From: Dysidea avara
Taxonomy: Eukaryota > Porifera > Demospongiae > Dictyoceratida > Dysideidae
NCBI RefSeq assembly: GCF_963678975.1
Contig: NC_089278.1
Coordinates: 11,869,479 to 11,933,478, forward strand
Direction of reading: 5' to 3'
DNA: 64,000 nucleotides
Positions 1 to 13,300 of this stretch are shown piece after piece (within the stretch, counting starts at the first letter, position 1; each line of letters starts with the position of its first letter). A model generated the notes under the pieces. It saw only the letters and a program-made list of their open reading frames with translations, did no database searches and was not told where the DNA came from. The translations under genes and the position numbers were made by a program.

Positions 1-2543
1 TTTTTGACAACTGCTTTCGTAAGGTAGGTTTCCCTGATGTAGAAGATTCTTCATCATCTGACAATTCAGCAGACATAGCATTTACAAGAACCTCTAAAAT
101 AATGGAATGTGCAGATTCAATAGGGTCTTCTGTACTGCCAGGCAATGTGTTTGAAGCGGAAGTAAATTTCACATTTAGTAGGTCCAAAACATCATCTGGA
201 ATACGATCCACAATCTGTGAAGCAATATCATCAGCATCTCCTGTGTCTGGATTAAGCAATTGCCTCATTGTTTCTTCATCTTCTTCAGTGAACACTTGTT
301 CTGTTGCTGTGCTGTCTGATTTTGTGTCCGTGAGGGACTTTTGTAATGATTGCTGGAGTCCTTCTACATCTGCAGATGACAATTGCTGCTTAGACCGTAC
401 TTTGTGTTGCAGTTTCTCCATAAAACTGATAGTAAATTTGGAAGAATCACCAGACTGAAACTTAGTTTTGCTGCTAGAAAAACTCCCAGTAAAGCTGCCG
501 GCTTGCCAGTTGCGACCTAAACTTGTCTCAACTAAAGAGTTTCTCCTCTCGATGTGATTGACAGAAGCATCTACTACATTTTCAGCTTGTAAATATATTG
601 TGATGAGGGTAACCACTTCATTGGCTATCTGTTGACACACCTCCTCAACTTCTGTCCCATGTTCTTTGAATGGTTTTGTAGCTGATTTAGCTATAGCCGG
701 AACACAACAATACATATATGAACACTAACTTAATTTAACTATTCTGAAGACCATGTAACCACACAGGTCGAACAAGCCCCATTATATTGACCTATTAAAG
801 CCTATCAGCTTACCTGAATAAAACATGCTCCTTACTCTAACAGCTTGTCCAGCCAGATCAACAAATCCATAGAGTGGTTTGCTAGTGGTCACACTGCCGC
901 ATATTTTCCCTTCATCTTTGTCATTCAAAAACATATGCAGGTCTCCATTAAATTTCACCATTATCCCTATCTTGGTCTTGCATTTCAGAGTGTCCAGATT
1001 GAATGGTAGTTTGTACACATTACCACTGTGCCTCAGTGTATCTGTGATGGCTACCCAGTAGTCTGGATTGTGACTGAGGTAGAGAGAACTCTGGGGCATT
1101 TCTATGGATGATGGATCCAATGTGGTTATACCAATGCCCTATAGTTGCTTGTATATAGCTACGTAGCACAGTGCATGATACACTTACCAAAGAAACATGA
1201 TAATTTCCAGACAATTCCATCAATCGTACAGTGAATGTCTCTTCTAATCTTAGTGGCTCTTGAGTGAAAACAAACCCATTGGATTTTCCTGGCTGCTTAC
1301 GAATTGCAACTCCCCTGTTTTCTTTGAATGTAATATTAGGGCTGGCTTTCTCATGGAAACAACCAAACGCTCTGTTATTCCACCTCTTACTGTCCATTGA
1401 CAGTAACTGAAAACTGGTATCCACAGCCAGTGTCATGCTCCGGTTAATACTATCACCATGACTACTACTACTGACCAGCAGTGTACCACTTTTTTTCTTG
1501 GTCTCAGTAGGAACATTTGGGTCAAGTGTGTACTTCTTTGGTGGCAATGTTCTGTGTTGACGTCTCAGGCTACCACTGGAATATCCAGTACCTTTACCAC
1601 CAGATCGATCTAAGGTAATACAACCATGTGTTGTACATACTGACTGAATACAACAACAACTTACCCACTATAGGCAATGCTCTTACACGTATAGCATCAC
1701 CACAAAGATCTACAAATCCATAGAGTGGCTCATTATCTGGAAGGTTGGTGAGAACTTGTCCTTTGTATCTCTTGTATTCACCGTTGACGTAGAAACATAG
1801 TCGACCTCCTTCTCTCACTCTGCAGCCTATGATGTCACCTTGGCTGAGAGACTCAAGATCGTATTTTACAGCCCAGTGGACATTTCCATTCCATGCAGAA
1901 GAGCCAATTAAAATCCAGTGATCAAAACGTGTCTTGAGTTTATCAGAAGATTTGGCTATGTCTGAACTGTCTTCAGGCTTAAAAATAGTGAACCCGATTT
2001 TCTAAATAATAGGCAATGTTTGTGGTTAAAATTACATACAGGCTACAAAATTAATGTGATCAATAAGAGTTTTTGTTACATTAGACTTGTAACACACAGC
2101 CGTGTGGATACAATAATGCACTTGTCAATGCCCCCCATGTCTGACCAGGGATCTTGCCCCACTCTTGTGGCTTGACAACGGCAGCTTATTAGCTAAGACA
2201 AAGCAAAATTATTTTTTCATTTGGAGATTTGTTAAGCGCTTCTTTCAGTGACCGGGAAGGGGTGGGGCATGACAATGCTAGGTGCGTAATCCTAGATTAG
2301 ACACAAATAGTCTACTATGTCACAGTGAGGCCTCACCAAATTGCTGTTAAAATACTTGACTTTCTCTTCCAGCTTTACTTCAAACTTGCAGCCCAAGGGG
2401 ACCGGGTTCTCGGTGTAGAGTACTGCGTTTGATGGGTTCTTTTTGTCTTTTCTCGTTGCAACCACGCCATCTCGGAGAAGTTCAATATTGGAGCCGTGCA
2501 GTGGTGAAAACGTCGTCTTAACACCGCCTTGTTGATTACCCAT
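1..2543 (-). CDS. Two-NHR (Neuralized homology repeat) protein, 3' end outside window
   Basis: Five exons on the minus strand: 2543-2337, 2001-1665, 1609-1188, 1138-814 and 690 to beyond position 1, with introns in phases 0, 1, 0 and 1. The protein opens MGNQQGG, a possible N-myristoylation start, and goes straight into a first NHR: exon 1 plus exon 2, with KIGFTIF at the junction and LYGFVDLCGDAIRVR near its end. A Ser/Lys linker precedes a second NHR from exons 3 and 4, ending LYGFVDLAGQAVRVR. The last exon is acidic and Ser-rich with a predicted helical stretch (EEVCQQIANEVVTLI) and no recognisable domain. NHR domains mediate protein binding in Neuralized E3 ligases, but no RING is visible here; one could lie beyond the window. 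The NHR call is strong; the function is not known. Confidence 0.85.
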
Positions 2544-3492
2544 TGCCTGTCTGCAAAAGTACAGCGCGTGTTAAAGTGATATTTAGCCACATCCTTTACC
2601 TGATGCAGTGATCAGCTCGTTCAATTAATATACTGGGCTAATCTGTCAAGTATATTGGAGAAACTCTAGGAGTTCTTAATGTGCTTTGCTTGCACAATAG
2701 AATGACCTTTGCAGCCACACCCAACAAAATCGGTAGACGGTACGGTACCGCGTGACCAAATTGCACGTGACAAACATTTAAAAGACGCCATCACACACAT
2801 AGACTCTAATATCTATGCATAGACTATGTGCTGGTAGTGACTTAAAACAACTTCAGTGGAATTAATCCTGCAGATTTAGGAAGAAAGGGGCAATGTCATC
2901 TTGCAAAATCTTAATGGTGATTAAAGCCGGTATTTACAAGTGTAAATATCTCATCATTTAATTTTGTTGATAGTCTTTGAGTACTCCTTTATACTCAGAC
3001 TCTAAAAACATAAGGAACACAAAGATATAAAATACATATATACCAGAAGTTCATAAGCCCGTAGCTTATGAACTCCTGTTAGTCCTGTATATACTGAGTC
3101 AACTAACTGTTTTGACTGTCTGCCATGCTTTTCTACCATCCTGGGAGCATTTGTCAAATCTGTACTAAAATAATTTACATACGAACATGGTGTCTCATAA
3201 TAGGCCCGAGTGTCTCATAATTCCAATTTGCATGTGCTACAAAGAACTGATACATCATAGAGTCTACTGCATGCTATAAATTTTTTTGATAACATACATG
3301 ATGATTACACCTTTACCTACAATTAGTACAAGATATCAGACCGTTACTCTTAGGTCACAGCAATACTTTTAAGTTATATACCCCCCAAGCACTCTATATA
3401 GCTTGCAATTGGTACATACAACATACACTAATAAGGTGAAGATGTTTATATATCTGAGCTACGTGCACATACTAGCTATATCAGTTATGTAT
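2544..3492. other. Intergenic, tandem NHR genes
   Basis: About 950 bp between the stop of the upstream NHR-pseudokinase gene and the start of the two-NHR gene. I see no ORF with splice support. It holds one short hairpin (listed separately) and presumably the promoter of the two-NHR gene and the 3' UTR of its neighbour. Confidence 0.6.
3048..3074. repeat. Micro-hairpin A (GTTCATAAG family)
   Basis: An 11-bp perfect stem AGTTCATAAGC with a 5-bp loop. The same half-site recurs in hairpins at 12848-12887 and 42987-43040. Confidence 0.6.
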
Positions 3493-6400
3493 TCAAGATT
3501 CAAGCAGTGAGGTAGTCACTTGTTGCAGTTCACTACACAGGTTACTGGCTGATGGCCTATCCTCAGGCTTGACACGCAGGCATTGTTCTACCAAATCGGA
3601 AAGTGCATGATCTTTTCCAATTAGTTGAACAGCTTCTAATACCCTTTGCTTTTCTGCATCTTCATTAATGGGTTTATTACGATGACTTGGTTCTTTGTGA
3701 GTCACCAACTGAACAACGGTCACCCCAAAAGAGAATACATCAAGTGGTGGGGATATCTGTGGTGCATCTGTAATAGCCTCAAGTGGTAGGTAATTGTGTA
3801 ACGATGGTGAAACAGATCTGCTATTGATAGCAACCTCACCAAAGCCAACATTTGATAGTTTGGCACTGAAGAATGCTGTGAGGTGAATGTTGGCTGGAAT
3901 AATAGCACAATGGACTATGGGAAGTGACTGCTGGTGCAAGTAGCATAGAGCTTTAGCTACATCACTAGCTATGGTAAGTTTTGAACCGACTGGTAACTCT
4001 GAAGTGCTTCTTCTGTTTAGCACAGCATCAAGTGTCATTGGTAACTGTTCAGTGATTGACAACAATGCATCCTTTTCAGTATCTTTGACAAAACCTAACA
4101 GTTGTAACAAATTGGGGTGTCTTAGTTTCACCAGCTTCTTGTACTTCTCAAACAAAACCGCATCAGGGTACAAATCCTTTTTGTACCTTGTGATCAGACA
4201 GTCAGTCTCCATCCATTTTGACTGGTACGATAAGCCAAATGTGCCATTGGCGATGACAGTACTGAAATCTGTATTGACATCACCCCAGGAAATCAAAAAA
4301 TCTTTCAGCACAAGAGGCAACAAAACAATTTCTTTCTTGTAGTTATCCACAGCTGGTAGGTCACAAGTGTTTTCATCACTGTCAGTAGAGTCTTCTTTGC
4401 TTAACTCCTTCAGTAAAGGTCTTTCAAGTTGTACAGTAACCACTTTAGTTAGTCCAGAAGAAGAACTATTGCTGGAGAATGAAATAATGCTGTGTCTTTT
4501 TTTGGTGTTATCTTTATTTGAAATCTCTTCTATTACTGCACTATTCCAACTTCCAGTAGGCAGAGAGGTGCTACGTCTTCTTTGCAAAGTTGGTTGTTTT
4601 TGAAATGATTCTTGTTTCTCAACAGGATTAACACTTTCGTCAAGTAGGCTATCCTGAGATCCACTGGCTACAGGATTAAATGTTGTTGTTGCTTCATCTA
4701 ACTGTGTGGAAGCAATAGCTGGGATGCTCATAGCCCGTCTCATTGAATCACCTCGTGGTCTTTTAGGACTTTGAAAATGTCTGGCACTTTTTGGAGTAAG
4801 TTGAGGAGACCCTTGATGTCTGTGTTCAAGATCTACAGAATAGTAATAATACACAATTGATCTATCACTTCAGTTCATAGCAATGGACAAGGCCAAAACA
4901 CTAATATTATGAAGAAATTTGTGGACATTTGCTTTACTTTGTTCATGGCAAAAATGCCAGCTGAAGCACAGGCATGTCCAATACATTTCTATTGAGAACG
5001 ATTGTGTACCTTGTATAGTAACTTTCAGGGTGTGATATGTGTAGAGTAATTCTCTGCGAACACAATACTGCAAAATAGTCTAAACCAATGTGGCGTAGCA
5101 AATTCCCCCTTTGTATTGGGCATTCATGTATAAACCGTAACACATGACAGATACTTCAGATTCCATTGGTAAGAGCAGTGAATGACATAGCTATAGCAGA
5201 AGGAGTCAGTGAAAATTTAAGCGAGCCATTTTTGAGGTTGCATGAAAATCACTTTCTTATTTTATGGAGAATTGAATGGCGAATATTTGGAAGGGAACTC
5301 TAATTAAAATCTTACCTCTTGACACCTATTAACCCTCACTACATTAGTGTAACACTGAAACAAAAATGTTGTGATTAGCTCTGCAGGTTAATTTGTGATA
5401 TTTACAGTTTTTCTGTAACTAAGGACAATAACTGTCCAAAAAATTTTAGCAAACTTTTTTAGCATATTCACAAAAAAATTATAAACAAGGCGCTTAAAAT
5501 TGGTGTGGTAAGAAACCCTATACTACAGTAGAATAATATCACATTTTCATTCTTTTCCACCAGACCTGGTACAATTCGTGGCTATGTGGTAATCACCAAT
5601 GGATGGGTAATAGCATACTAGAAGTACAACCTCGTAGCTGGTCTACTTTTTGATATTGCAATAGAACGTCCCATCTGTTCACCCACGCATATCACGATAT
5701 AGTGGGTACTGTGGTGAATATTTCAAAAAGCAGACCAGCTACTCCATTGTGCTTCTAGTATGTCATTATCCATTAATAGACTGTTGCCATACTGCCAAAA
5801 ATTAGTTTTCTCACTACCTCTGGTGTCAAACTATGGGCCAAAATGAAACAATTCTTCTGTATGTCTTCTCACCATCACAAATGCACTGAACAGCCACTTA
5901 ATGGCAATTTGGTAGTCGCCTATCAATGGAGAATAAAGTGAAAAAATGACCATGGAGCCCACCAAGTCCCTACACAAGATGAAATTGTTCCACTGCTGCA
6001 TCAGGAAGTAGACTAGCTACGAGTTTATGCTTCTGGTATGTTGTTGCCCATTCATATGTGGTTACCACATAGTCATGAAATAGCTGCTCCTGTACAAGGT
6101 CTGGTAGAAAGAACGAAGACGCATTATTTTCTATTGCACCATTGGGGCTTTATCCACACGTCTCAAATAGACGTCGCACGTGTCTTAAATAAACACCAAA
6201 TTTGTGACATCACATGAATACGCTCTATATGAACCTCAAGAGACACATATATAACAAATGGTAATTAATAGTATAAGGCCAATATTACCACGGACATGGA
6301 ATATAATGTGGCCCTTCACACTTAGCTTCACATAGATAATGGGACAACAGCCACTGACACAAACTTGTGAAAATACTGTATTGCTTACTTGCCATTGGAA

Positions 6401-7058
6401 GTAAACTGACTTTGGAAATTGAACCAGACAGCTCCACGAAAGCATTAAAGACACCGAGATTTCTCCTCAAAGCTGGAATATTAACTGGTTTACCAGTGTA
6501 ACGTTTATACTTTCCATTGACATAACAGCAGATCCGACCATCGTCCTCTCTAACCCTAATACTCACAATATCCCCCACACTCAACTTTGTGTAGTCAAAT
6601 TTGATGGCTCGTGATTCTCCAAAGTTTGTCACAGTAGAATCTGAAGCAATCCAGTAATCAGCCACAGACAACAGGTCATCTCCATTACTGCACACTGCCT
6701 TAGGTAGTTTTGTTGTAAAACCAATTTTCTAGCGGACACAGAAATACATTGTTAGAATTTACACCTTAACCATAGATTTATAAACCCCAGATATAAATCT
6801 ATGCCTTAACAATGTCAAAATGCATGCAATTTGCACAAATTCAGTCTGACTCACCATGCTTCCTCCGGTCTGTCTGCTCTTTTCCTCCACTCTTATTTCG
6901 ATTTTGACTCCCTTTGGTACCTCTTGTTCCACGTATGCAATCGTGTCAACGGCGGTGGATTTATTTAACCTCGAGGCAACAACCCCGCCCTTGCTGAGTG
7001 CCACGTTTGTCCCGTGCAGCTTTTCATCGAAAGTGATCCGCGTCCCTTTGTTTCCCAT
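3493..7058 (-). CDS. Predicted NHR-pseudokinase fusion protein
   Basis: Three exons: 7058-6855 (phase 0 end), 6728-6389 (phase 1 end) and 4832-3493, totalling 1884 nt or 627 residues. The protein starts MGNKGTR, has one NHR in residues 1-181, then a Ser/Arg-rich linker with RRxS-type sites (RRAMS, RRRSTS), then a TKL-like kinase fold from about residue 365 to 620. Fold landmarks are present: HPNLLQLLGF, DVFSFGV and EDRPSA. Catalytic motifs are lost: the beta-3 VAxK lysine aligns with Thr in LITRYK, HRD reads HCA, and DFG reads NVG. This should be a pseudokinase with a scaffold or allosteric role. The join between exons 2 and 3 spans 1.55 kb and rests on matching phase, good GT/AG sites, absence of other exons and the identical phase in the neighbouring paralogue. 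If the join is wrong these are two genes. Confidence 0.7.
5531..6140. repeat. Inverted repeat element in intron of NHR-pseudokinase gene
   Basis: Arms at about 5531-5665 and 5990-6140 are reverse complements with scattered mismatches (for example ACCAGACCT and CTCGTAGCT in both arms). A third diverged piece at about 5690-5785 also pairs with the left arm. I see no flanking duplication. It accounts for much of this long intron. Confidence 0.65.
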
Positions 7059-7314
7059 TGTCTAGCTCAGAGAAGCTTGTATGTCCCAAAACAACTCCAC
7101 GTACGTGGCAAAAGTAACGCTCACTACGGTGTTAAATACCGCAACTGGTGAATCCAGCCGTGTATTTATATTTCCGGAGGAAATGTGTCACATGATATCA
7201 CGCGTAGAAAGGGACAATACATTGAATACAGTTGAACAATATATAGATACAAGAGTTTAATCAGCTATTAAACAAACACACACACACATACATAATTTAT
7301 ACTTAAAAATTGTG

Positions 7315-10300
7315 TCACTTCCTCCCCGATGCATTCGATAGTCCAGCTGTCAAACGAGCTTTCTCTATCGTTGCTTTGACTATAAACTGTCTTCTTGATA
7401 GCTCTCGGATATTCTGTAAACGGAGGTACAAAAACAATTTAAAATGTGCCACAGTGATTTTCCACATTTGTAATAATGACAATGAAGTCGTTTACTAGAT
7501 TTAGTGCCTTGGCTTTTTATTGTTTCATCCACTGTTGTTTACTACTTTAGCAAAATGCACATGTTGTGAATGTATATTTCCTGTTTCACATAAGACACTT
7601 GCCTTGTTTAGTGTTTGCATTTATGTGTTGACTACATGTGAAGTATGATTCCTACTACCATAATTGGTCTATTTTAAATGTTATGTGGTTGTTACCATGG
7701 TAATTAACAATGGGAACTCCTGTCAATACCTGGTGTGGTGTCTCTGACTAAACAATTTACGACCATTTACAATCATATGCTATGCAATTAGTACATTTCC
7801 ATACTAAAAGTGATGACAAATATGGCAATAATGCTTAGTCATCATACATACAAGATTAGCTAGAGTGATGATATATTATGCAACTACTGCGTACATGTAT
7901 ACAACACCAGAGCAACTAGTTGTTGTTACTTAGGCGTCGCCAAAAAGAGTTTGATGTCTTACTTGATGTCTTACTTTAAACAAAGACCTCACCCCAGAAA
8001 ATAAACATCAGCTTACCAAAACAATATGTACTGCTACAACCAACACTCGTGCGTTTGTAGGTAAACATGCTTCTGTACAGTTATGCAATAGCACAACGAG
8101 TAACAGCAATGTACTTTAAACATTAAATCAATCTATTTGCCCACACTCCACAAACATTGCCTTTAAGGTCCCCTTTGTTCCAGAATTATCATTTATCATC
8201 ACTTACGTATGGCAAACTGAAGCCAGCATGCAGAGGAAACACAAGTGAGCAGGAAACTAAATGCAACTTGTATGAATTAAGTAGCAATTGATCAATTTCA
8301 ATAAGCTCCATATTTAAGATAATGCAGAGACAATTAGAGCATAGTATATGGATTACTTTCAGAAACACTTCCAATGTGATGGCCTCTCTCCTAAGTGCCT
8401 CCCCCAAAAAGTACATAGCATCATCGATAGCATTCTCCTCAGCATACAAGTTGAGTATCCTGGAAAGTAGCATGAAAATAACAACATAAACACTAGTCAT
8501 GCCATAAACAATACTAAACATACATATGGACACATACGCACGCACACACACTCAACTGGTTAAACACCACATTTGTCCCCTGCACACTATCGTCAACATC
8601 AAATTCTTCTGGTTCTTGTTTCAACTGCTCTACTACAGATGCCAACTCAGCACTCTTCATTTGTAGTTCCTCAATAGCCTTATCAGCCTCAACCTGTATA
8701 TAAGTACATAATTATCTGTACCTTTTTAAGAACCAATCCTTAATATCCATTTTATACAAATGTAGTGCATAATACAATATGCTACTTATTGAAAATCCAC
8801 ATAATATACATCTACTGTACAAATAACTTGACAAACAAAGAGTATTATGCAACAAGATCAGATAGTTGTATATGTGAGAACAGACCATGGCATTGATCAG
8901 AATGTATTAAATATCTATATGGATATGGTATCAATGCCTTTTTCTTTAATAGAGACCTAAGCTGCTTAACGGCTATAGTTTCTGTAAGTGTAACAATCAT
9001 GTATAAGTTTACCCATAGCAACATTAAATCAAACCAATGGTCCATACATGGATCTCATTGTAAGTGATGAACTATACTATATCCCAGCACAGTGAAGATA
9101 TAGCATCCCCAGTGACATATTATATGCACATATGATAATGTATCATAATGATTAACAGTGTCAGCTAAAATCCTATTTACTAATCAAAGATTGGTCTTTT
9201 CAGAAACTTACTCCTCATACCCAAAATATGCACACTATCACATACTAGTGTGTGGCATAGCTGCGGCTACTAATTTTAGGGTCATGTACTGTCGTATAAG
9301 AAATATAGTCACACACAATGTACAGCCAAACATAGTGACTGATATTGGTACTGACATTAGGCAAGTCTTAAATGTGACTGGATCTGTGAAAACACTGTAC
9401 AATGTACTACTGTTTTCAAAATGTTTCTATTTTAAGATAAAGCCTTTACACCAGAACCATTTGGAGTTGCAGTACTGAAGGTAATAAAAACAAAAAAAGT
9501 TGATCTGTACAAAAATTATACTAGTAGGGATCATAAAAGGCCTGAAAATTACTTGATTTGCAAAATTAATTCTCTAATTTTAGCCATGTTTAAAAATTGC
9601 TGTTGACCAAATAGGAGCTAAATTTGCACATCAGGTGATGATCTCCCTTATTTCAGCAGTAATCATTCCTACTCTTTCTTGTAGACTGGTGATACACACC
9701 ATTAGGCCATAAACTAAAAATGTGCCCCACCAGGATAGTTACTTAATATTTCAAATGTAGGAGGCACAGTGTGAAAATTTGTGTTTGATAGCCAACACAC
9801 GAAGCCATTGAAGCACATACCCTACAGGTCACAACCTTAGCACTAGAAAAGAAAACAATAAAGGCTATAGACAGGTTGCAACAACTAAGGTGTGGTGTGG
9901 TAAAAATTGCTATGGCTTCAGATTTCCAGGGAAAAGTGAGGGCAAAACCATCAAGAGTTCTGTTGCAAAAACCTTCCCTAAGCAGAATTAGGCAAAAGTA
10001 TGTTATGTACTTTTACCATTTACCTACTAACTCACTTTGTAGTAATAATAATCTAACTTTCAGTATGATGCCTTTATTTATTTATTTATAATGTACAGGA
10101 CTCAGAATTAAGTACAGTGTACGTGTACAGATACAATTTATTAAATCTATAGATGATTTTCTAAAAGTGTTTGCAATAGCATTTTAAAAATTTTCCTAGG
10201 ATCTAACACATACATTTTTTTTGCCCCCAAAAATAGTTTCTTATTGTGCGCATGTGATTTTCTGGGGCCTAAGTAATGTTGTCAAACTGTGGAAAGTCAA

Positions 10301-13300
10301 GCCTGCATATGGAGCTACAATTGCACCAGTCATTAAATCGAAAAAAAAAAGTCTCAATGCTACAGCATATTCAGGCATACAACGGAAAACAATACTACTC
10401 TCCATTGTGAATTCAGTGGATACAATTTCTCAAAAACAAAATTATGCAAATAAGTCAGGTTTTTGCTCATTGGGTCACATATATGGTGATAGCATAATAC
10501 ATGTGGTAGTAACAGGGGTGGAGGGTGGCTTAACTATAAGACTATAAAGTGTAAAAAAAGATGAACAAAGCTGGAAGCCTCCATAGACCTTCCTTGCACT
10601 CAAATCAATACAAGACTTGCCACCCCTCCGTGGCTTCCACAGCATCATTCCAACCATGGCCACTGACACCAAACCTCTGCTGTCTGAGAGAAAATCTGCT
10701 GCAGAAATTAGGCTGAAGAAAAGACAGAGTAATCTATTAGGCCAGCAATCCACTTGTCATGTGCGTGGAAACCACTCAAATCCAATCACATATTCAGAAT
10801 ACCCACTGTAAATGACAACCTTTTTGTCCTGGATTTGTGACAGCATTCCAGTAAGATCTGCATTTCTCTGACGCAACTTCTCCTGTGTATTTAGTAGTGA
10901 GTCCATTTCTTTCTGCAGTAATAAAACAAATATAGTGGAGTACACGAAGGATTAGTGAGCATGCCATGTAGCTACTTATCCACACCTGAGCATCCCCTAG
11001 AACTTGAGATAACTGCTGTTTCACTTTATGTTCTACCTCAGTAGTAAGTGATTCTCTCTTTATAGACTCATCTTGTCTTTCTGTGGGAGCATTATTTGTA
11101 TATAACTATTTTACCAGGAGCACAAGCCTATATGAACACAAGGTGCACTATTAACCCTTTTATATGTGGCAAATTTACAAATAATATACGTATAGCACAT
11201 TTCTCTGTTTGGTGGACTGGACTGGAAAAAAAATTCAACCTCAAATGTTACTACAGTACACTTTTGTTAAAATCATTTGCTTTGCTGACACTACAAACTT
11301 ACACAAACAGTTACAATCAAAAGATAAGCCATTGGTATACACTGCATAGTATGCCAGCTTTTTTAACCCTTCCAGATCACATACACCTGGAGCCCATTAG
11401 CACTGAAGGCTTGTGGTGCTTATGTATGTGCATGGGCTCCTGTATACATACACATTTTGCAGGGTGTACATCCCAAGTGAGCATGCAATATGTTGATTCA
11501 ATTAACTCATATTGATATTAGCTAACATGTACATAGGTAATACCTTTTTCAACATTACTGGCAACAGTGGAGACAGCTGCAGTAGTGGCAGCAGTAGCCA
11601 CAGCAGGAGTAAAGGTACTGGGAGGTTGAGAAGGGTAAGGAGTAGGAAACCGAGTAGAACTTGATCCTGTAGGGTATGCAGCAGTATTAGCTGGTGGCAT
11701 CGGATAAGGTGTAGGATATTGTCCCTGAGGTGGATATGATGATGGAGCTATGGAGGGTACAGTATACACTATGGTACTATAACCATGACTGAAGTACACT
11801 TACTGGCAGTAGGCATTGCGTAGGACCCTGGTTGGTTGGACGTGGGATAAGGAGCTGCATTTGGTTGAGAAGTGGGATAACCCCCATATGGTGGTTGTTG
11901 TGCCTGATAACCACCAGCTACTGGATATGGTGGACGTGGCTGCTGAGGATATGCAGTGGTTGGCTGATTCCACTGTGGGCGTGGCTGATGAGCTGCAGTA
12001 CCTCCTGGTGGTGTAGAGAAGACAGGACATTGTTCACCAAATGTAACAATGAGTATTTGCACCAGATCAGATAAGTGTGATTTATCCTGTAATAAGCACA
12101 TATCACTGGATTCATAAGATTCTCAATTTTGTGACCTATAATATCAACAAAGCAAATGTAATGACCAACCTGTTTCCACTCATTCAAATATGGCAAATAG
12201 ACCATCCCTTTAGTGTCCATATATCGTGATGGACTAAGTGACATTCCAGCAGTTGGAGTAACATAGCAGTAAGGTGGATAATATGGATGGTCCTTCCTCA
12301 TGTATATGCATATCGGGATATTGTAACTATTGCCTAAACAAGATATTTGTATAGTTCTCCCAAATAACATGAGTCATGGTAAAGTACGCCAAATAACGTA
12401 AAATTTTGTGCAGACAAAATTTCCTCATCAAATGTCTCTTAAACATAACTTAAAACAGGGAAGTAGGACATTCATCAATTTTTCAATAGTGGAGCATTCA
12501 TCAGAATTGATATACAGCAATGAATATTCATTTCTTACAGGTGTATAGCATCTAAACCCTTGTACAGGAGTATACTTTCATCAACTAACATATATATAAA
12601 AAACATATTGTTTATGTATAGCTCTATGATATAAGAACATTATCTCAGTAGTGATGTGTGATATTGAGGTTCTAATTTTGTAATATAAAAATATCAGTCA
12701 GATATTGATATTACAAATGCAATCACTTATTAACTATGTGGATGGTATACAAACTTGTAACTACTGTAGAACTATGTATAGATTAGGGAACAAGTATAAA
12801 ACTTATACTTTAGCTTATATATATATATGCATTGCACTACACTAACTAAGAGTTCATAATATTCTAGTGACAATATTATGAATTCTTGCATTCCTTTATA
12901 ACGATTGAACCATACTGATAATCACCACAAACTACTGATCTTTAAATAAATACTTTACCTCCATGGCATTGTATGACACCACACCCTCAAACCACGTATT
13001 TAAATTAGAAATTAACTGAGGGTGTGCACGCCTTTGTAGGGTGTTTCTATTATAATAATACATGACCGGATCTGCAAAAATCTGACACAATCACTCTTTA
13101 TCCGAAATCCTGTTTATTAAATATTTATAATCCACTTAGCCAAGAGCATACTCTGGCAAAGTTTCAACTTCAAATGCCAATAACTTTGTAAGTTATGCTA
13201 CAAAGTAGCAACATTAGAAGATCGATTTGTACAGCAAGTATAGGGAAAATAAATTACAGGCGCTTACTAAAACTTATGAGCAAAATGACACATGGCATTG

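Noticed and set aside
102-458. 118-codon plus-strand ORF
   Set aside because: It is antisense to the last visible exon of the two-NHR gene, which has splice support and a continuous frame from 690.
1-690. RING finger expected for a Neuralized E3 ligase
   Set aside because: No C3HC4 cysteine pattern in the visible C-terminal exon; it could only lie outside the window.
7310-7498. 62-codon plus-strand ORF
   Set aside because: Antisense to the last TSG101 exon (7413-7315), which matches the family C-terminus.
11816-12074. Trp-rich plus-strand ORFs
   Set aside because: Antisense to the Pro/Tyr-rich TSG101 linker exon.
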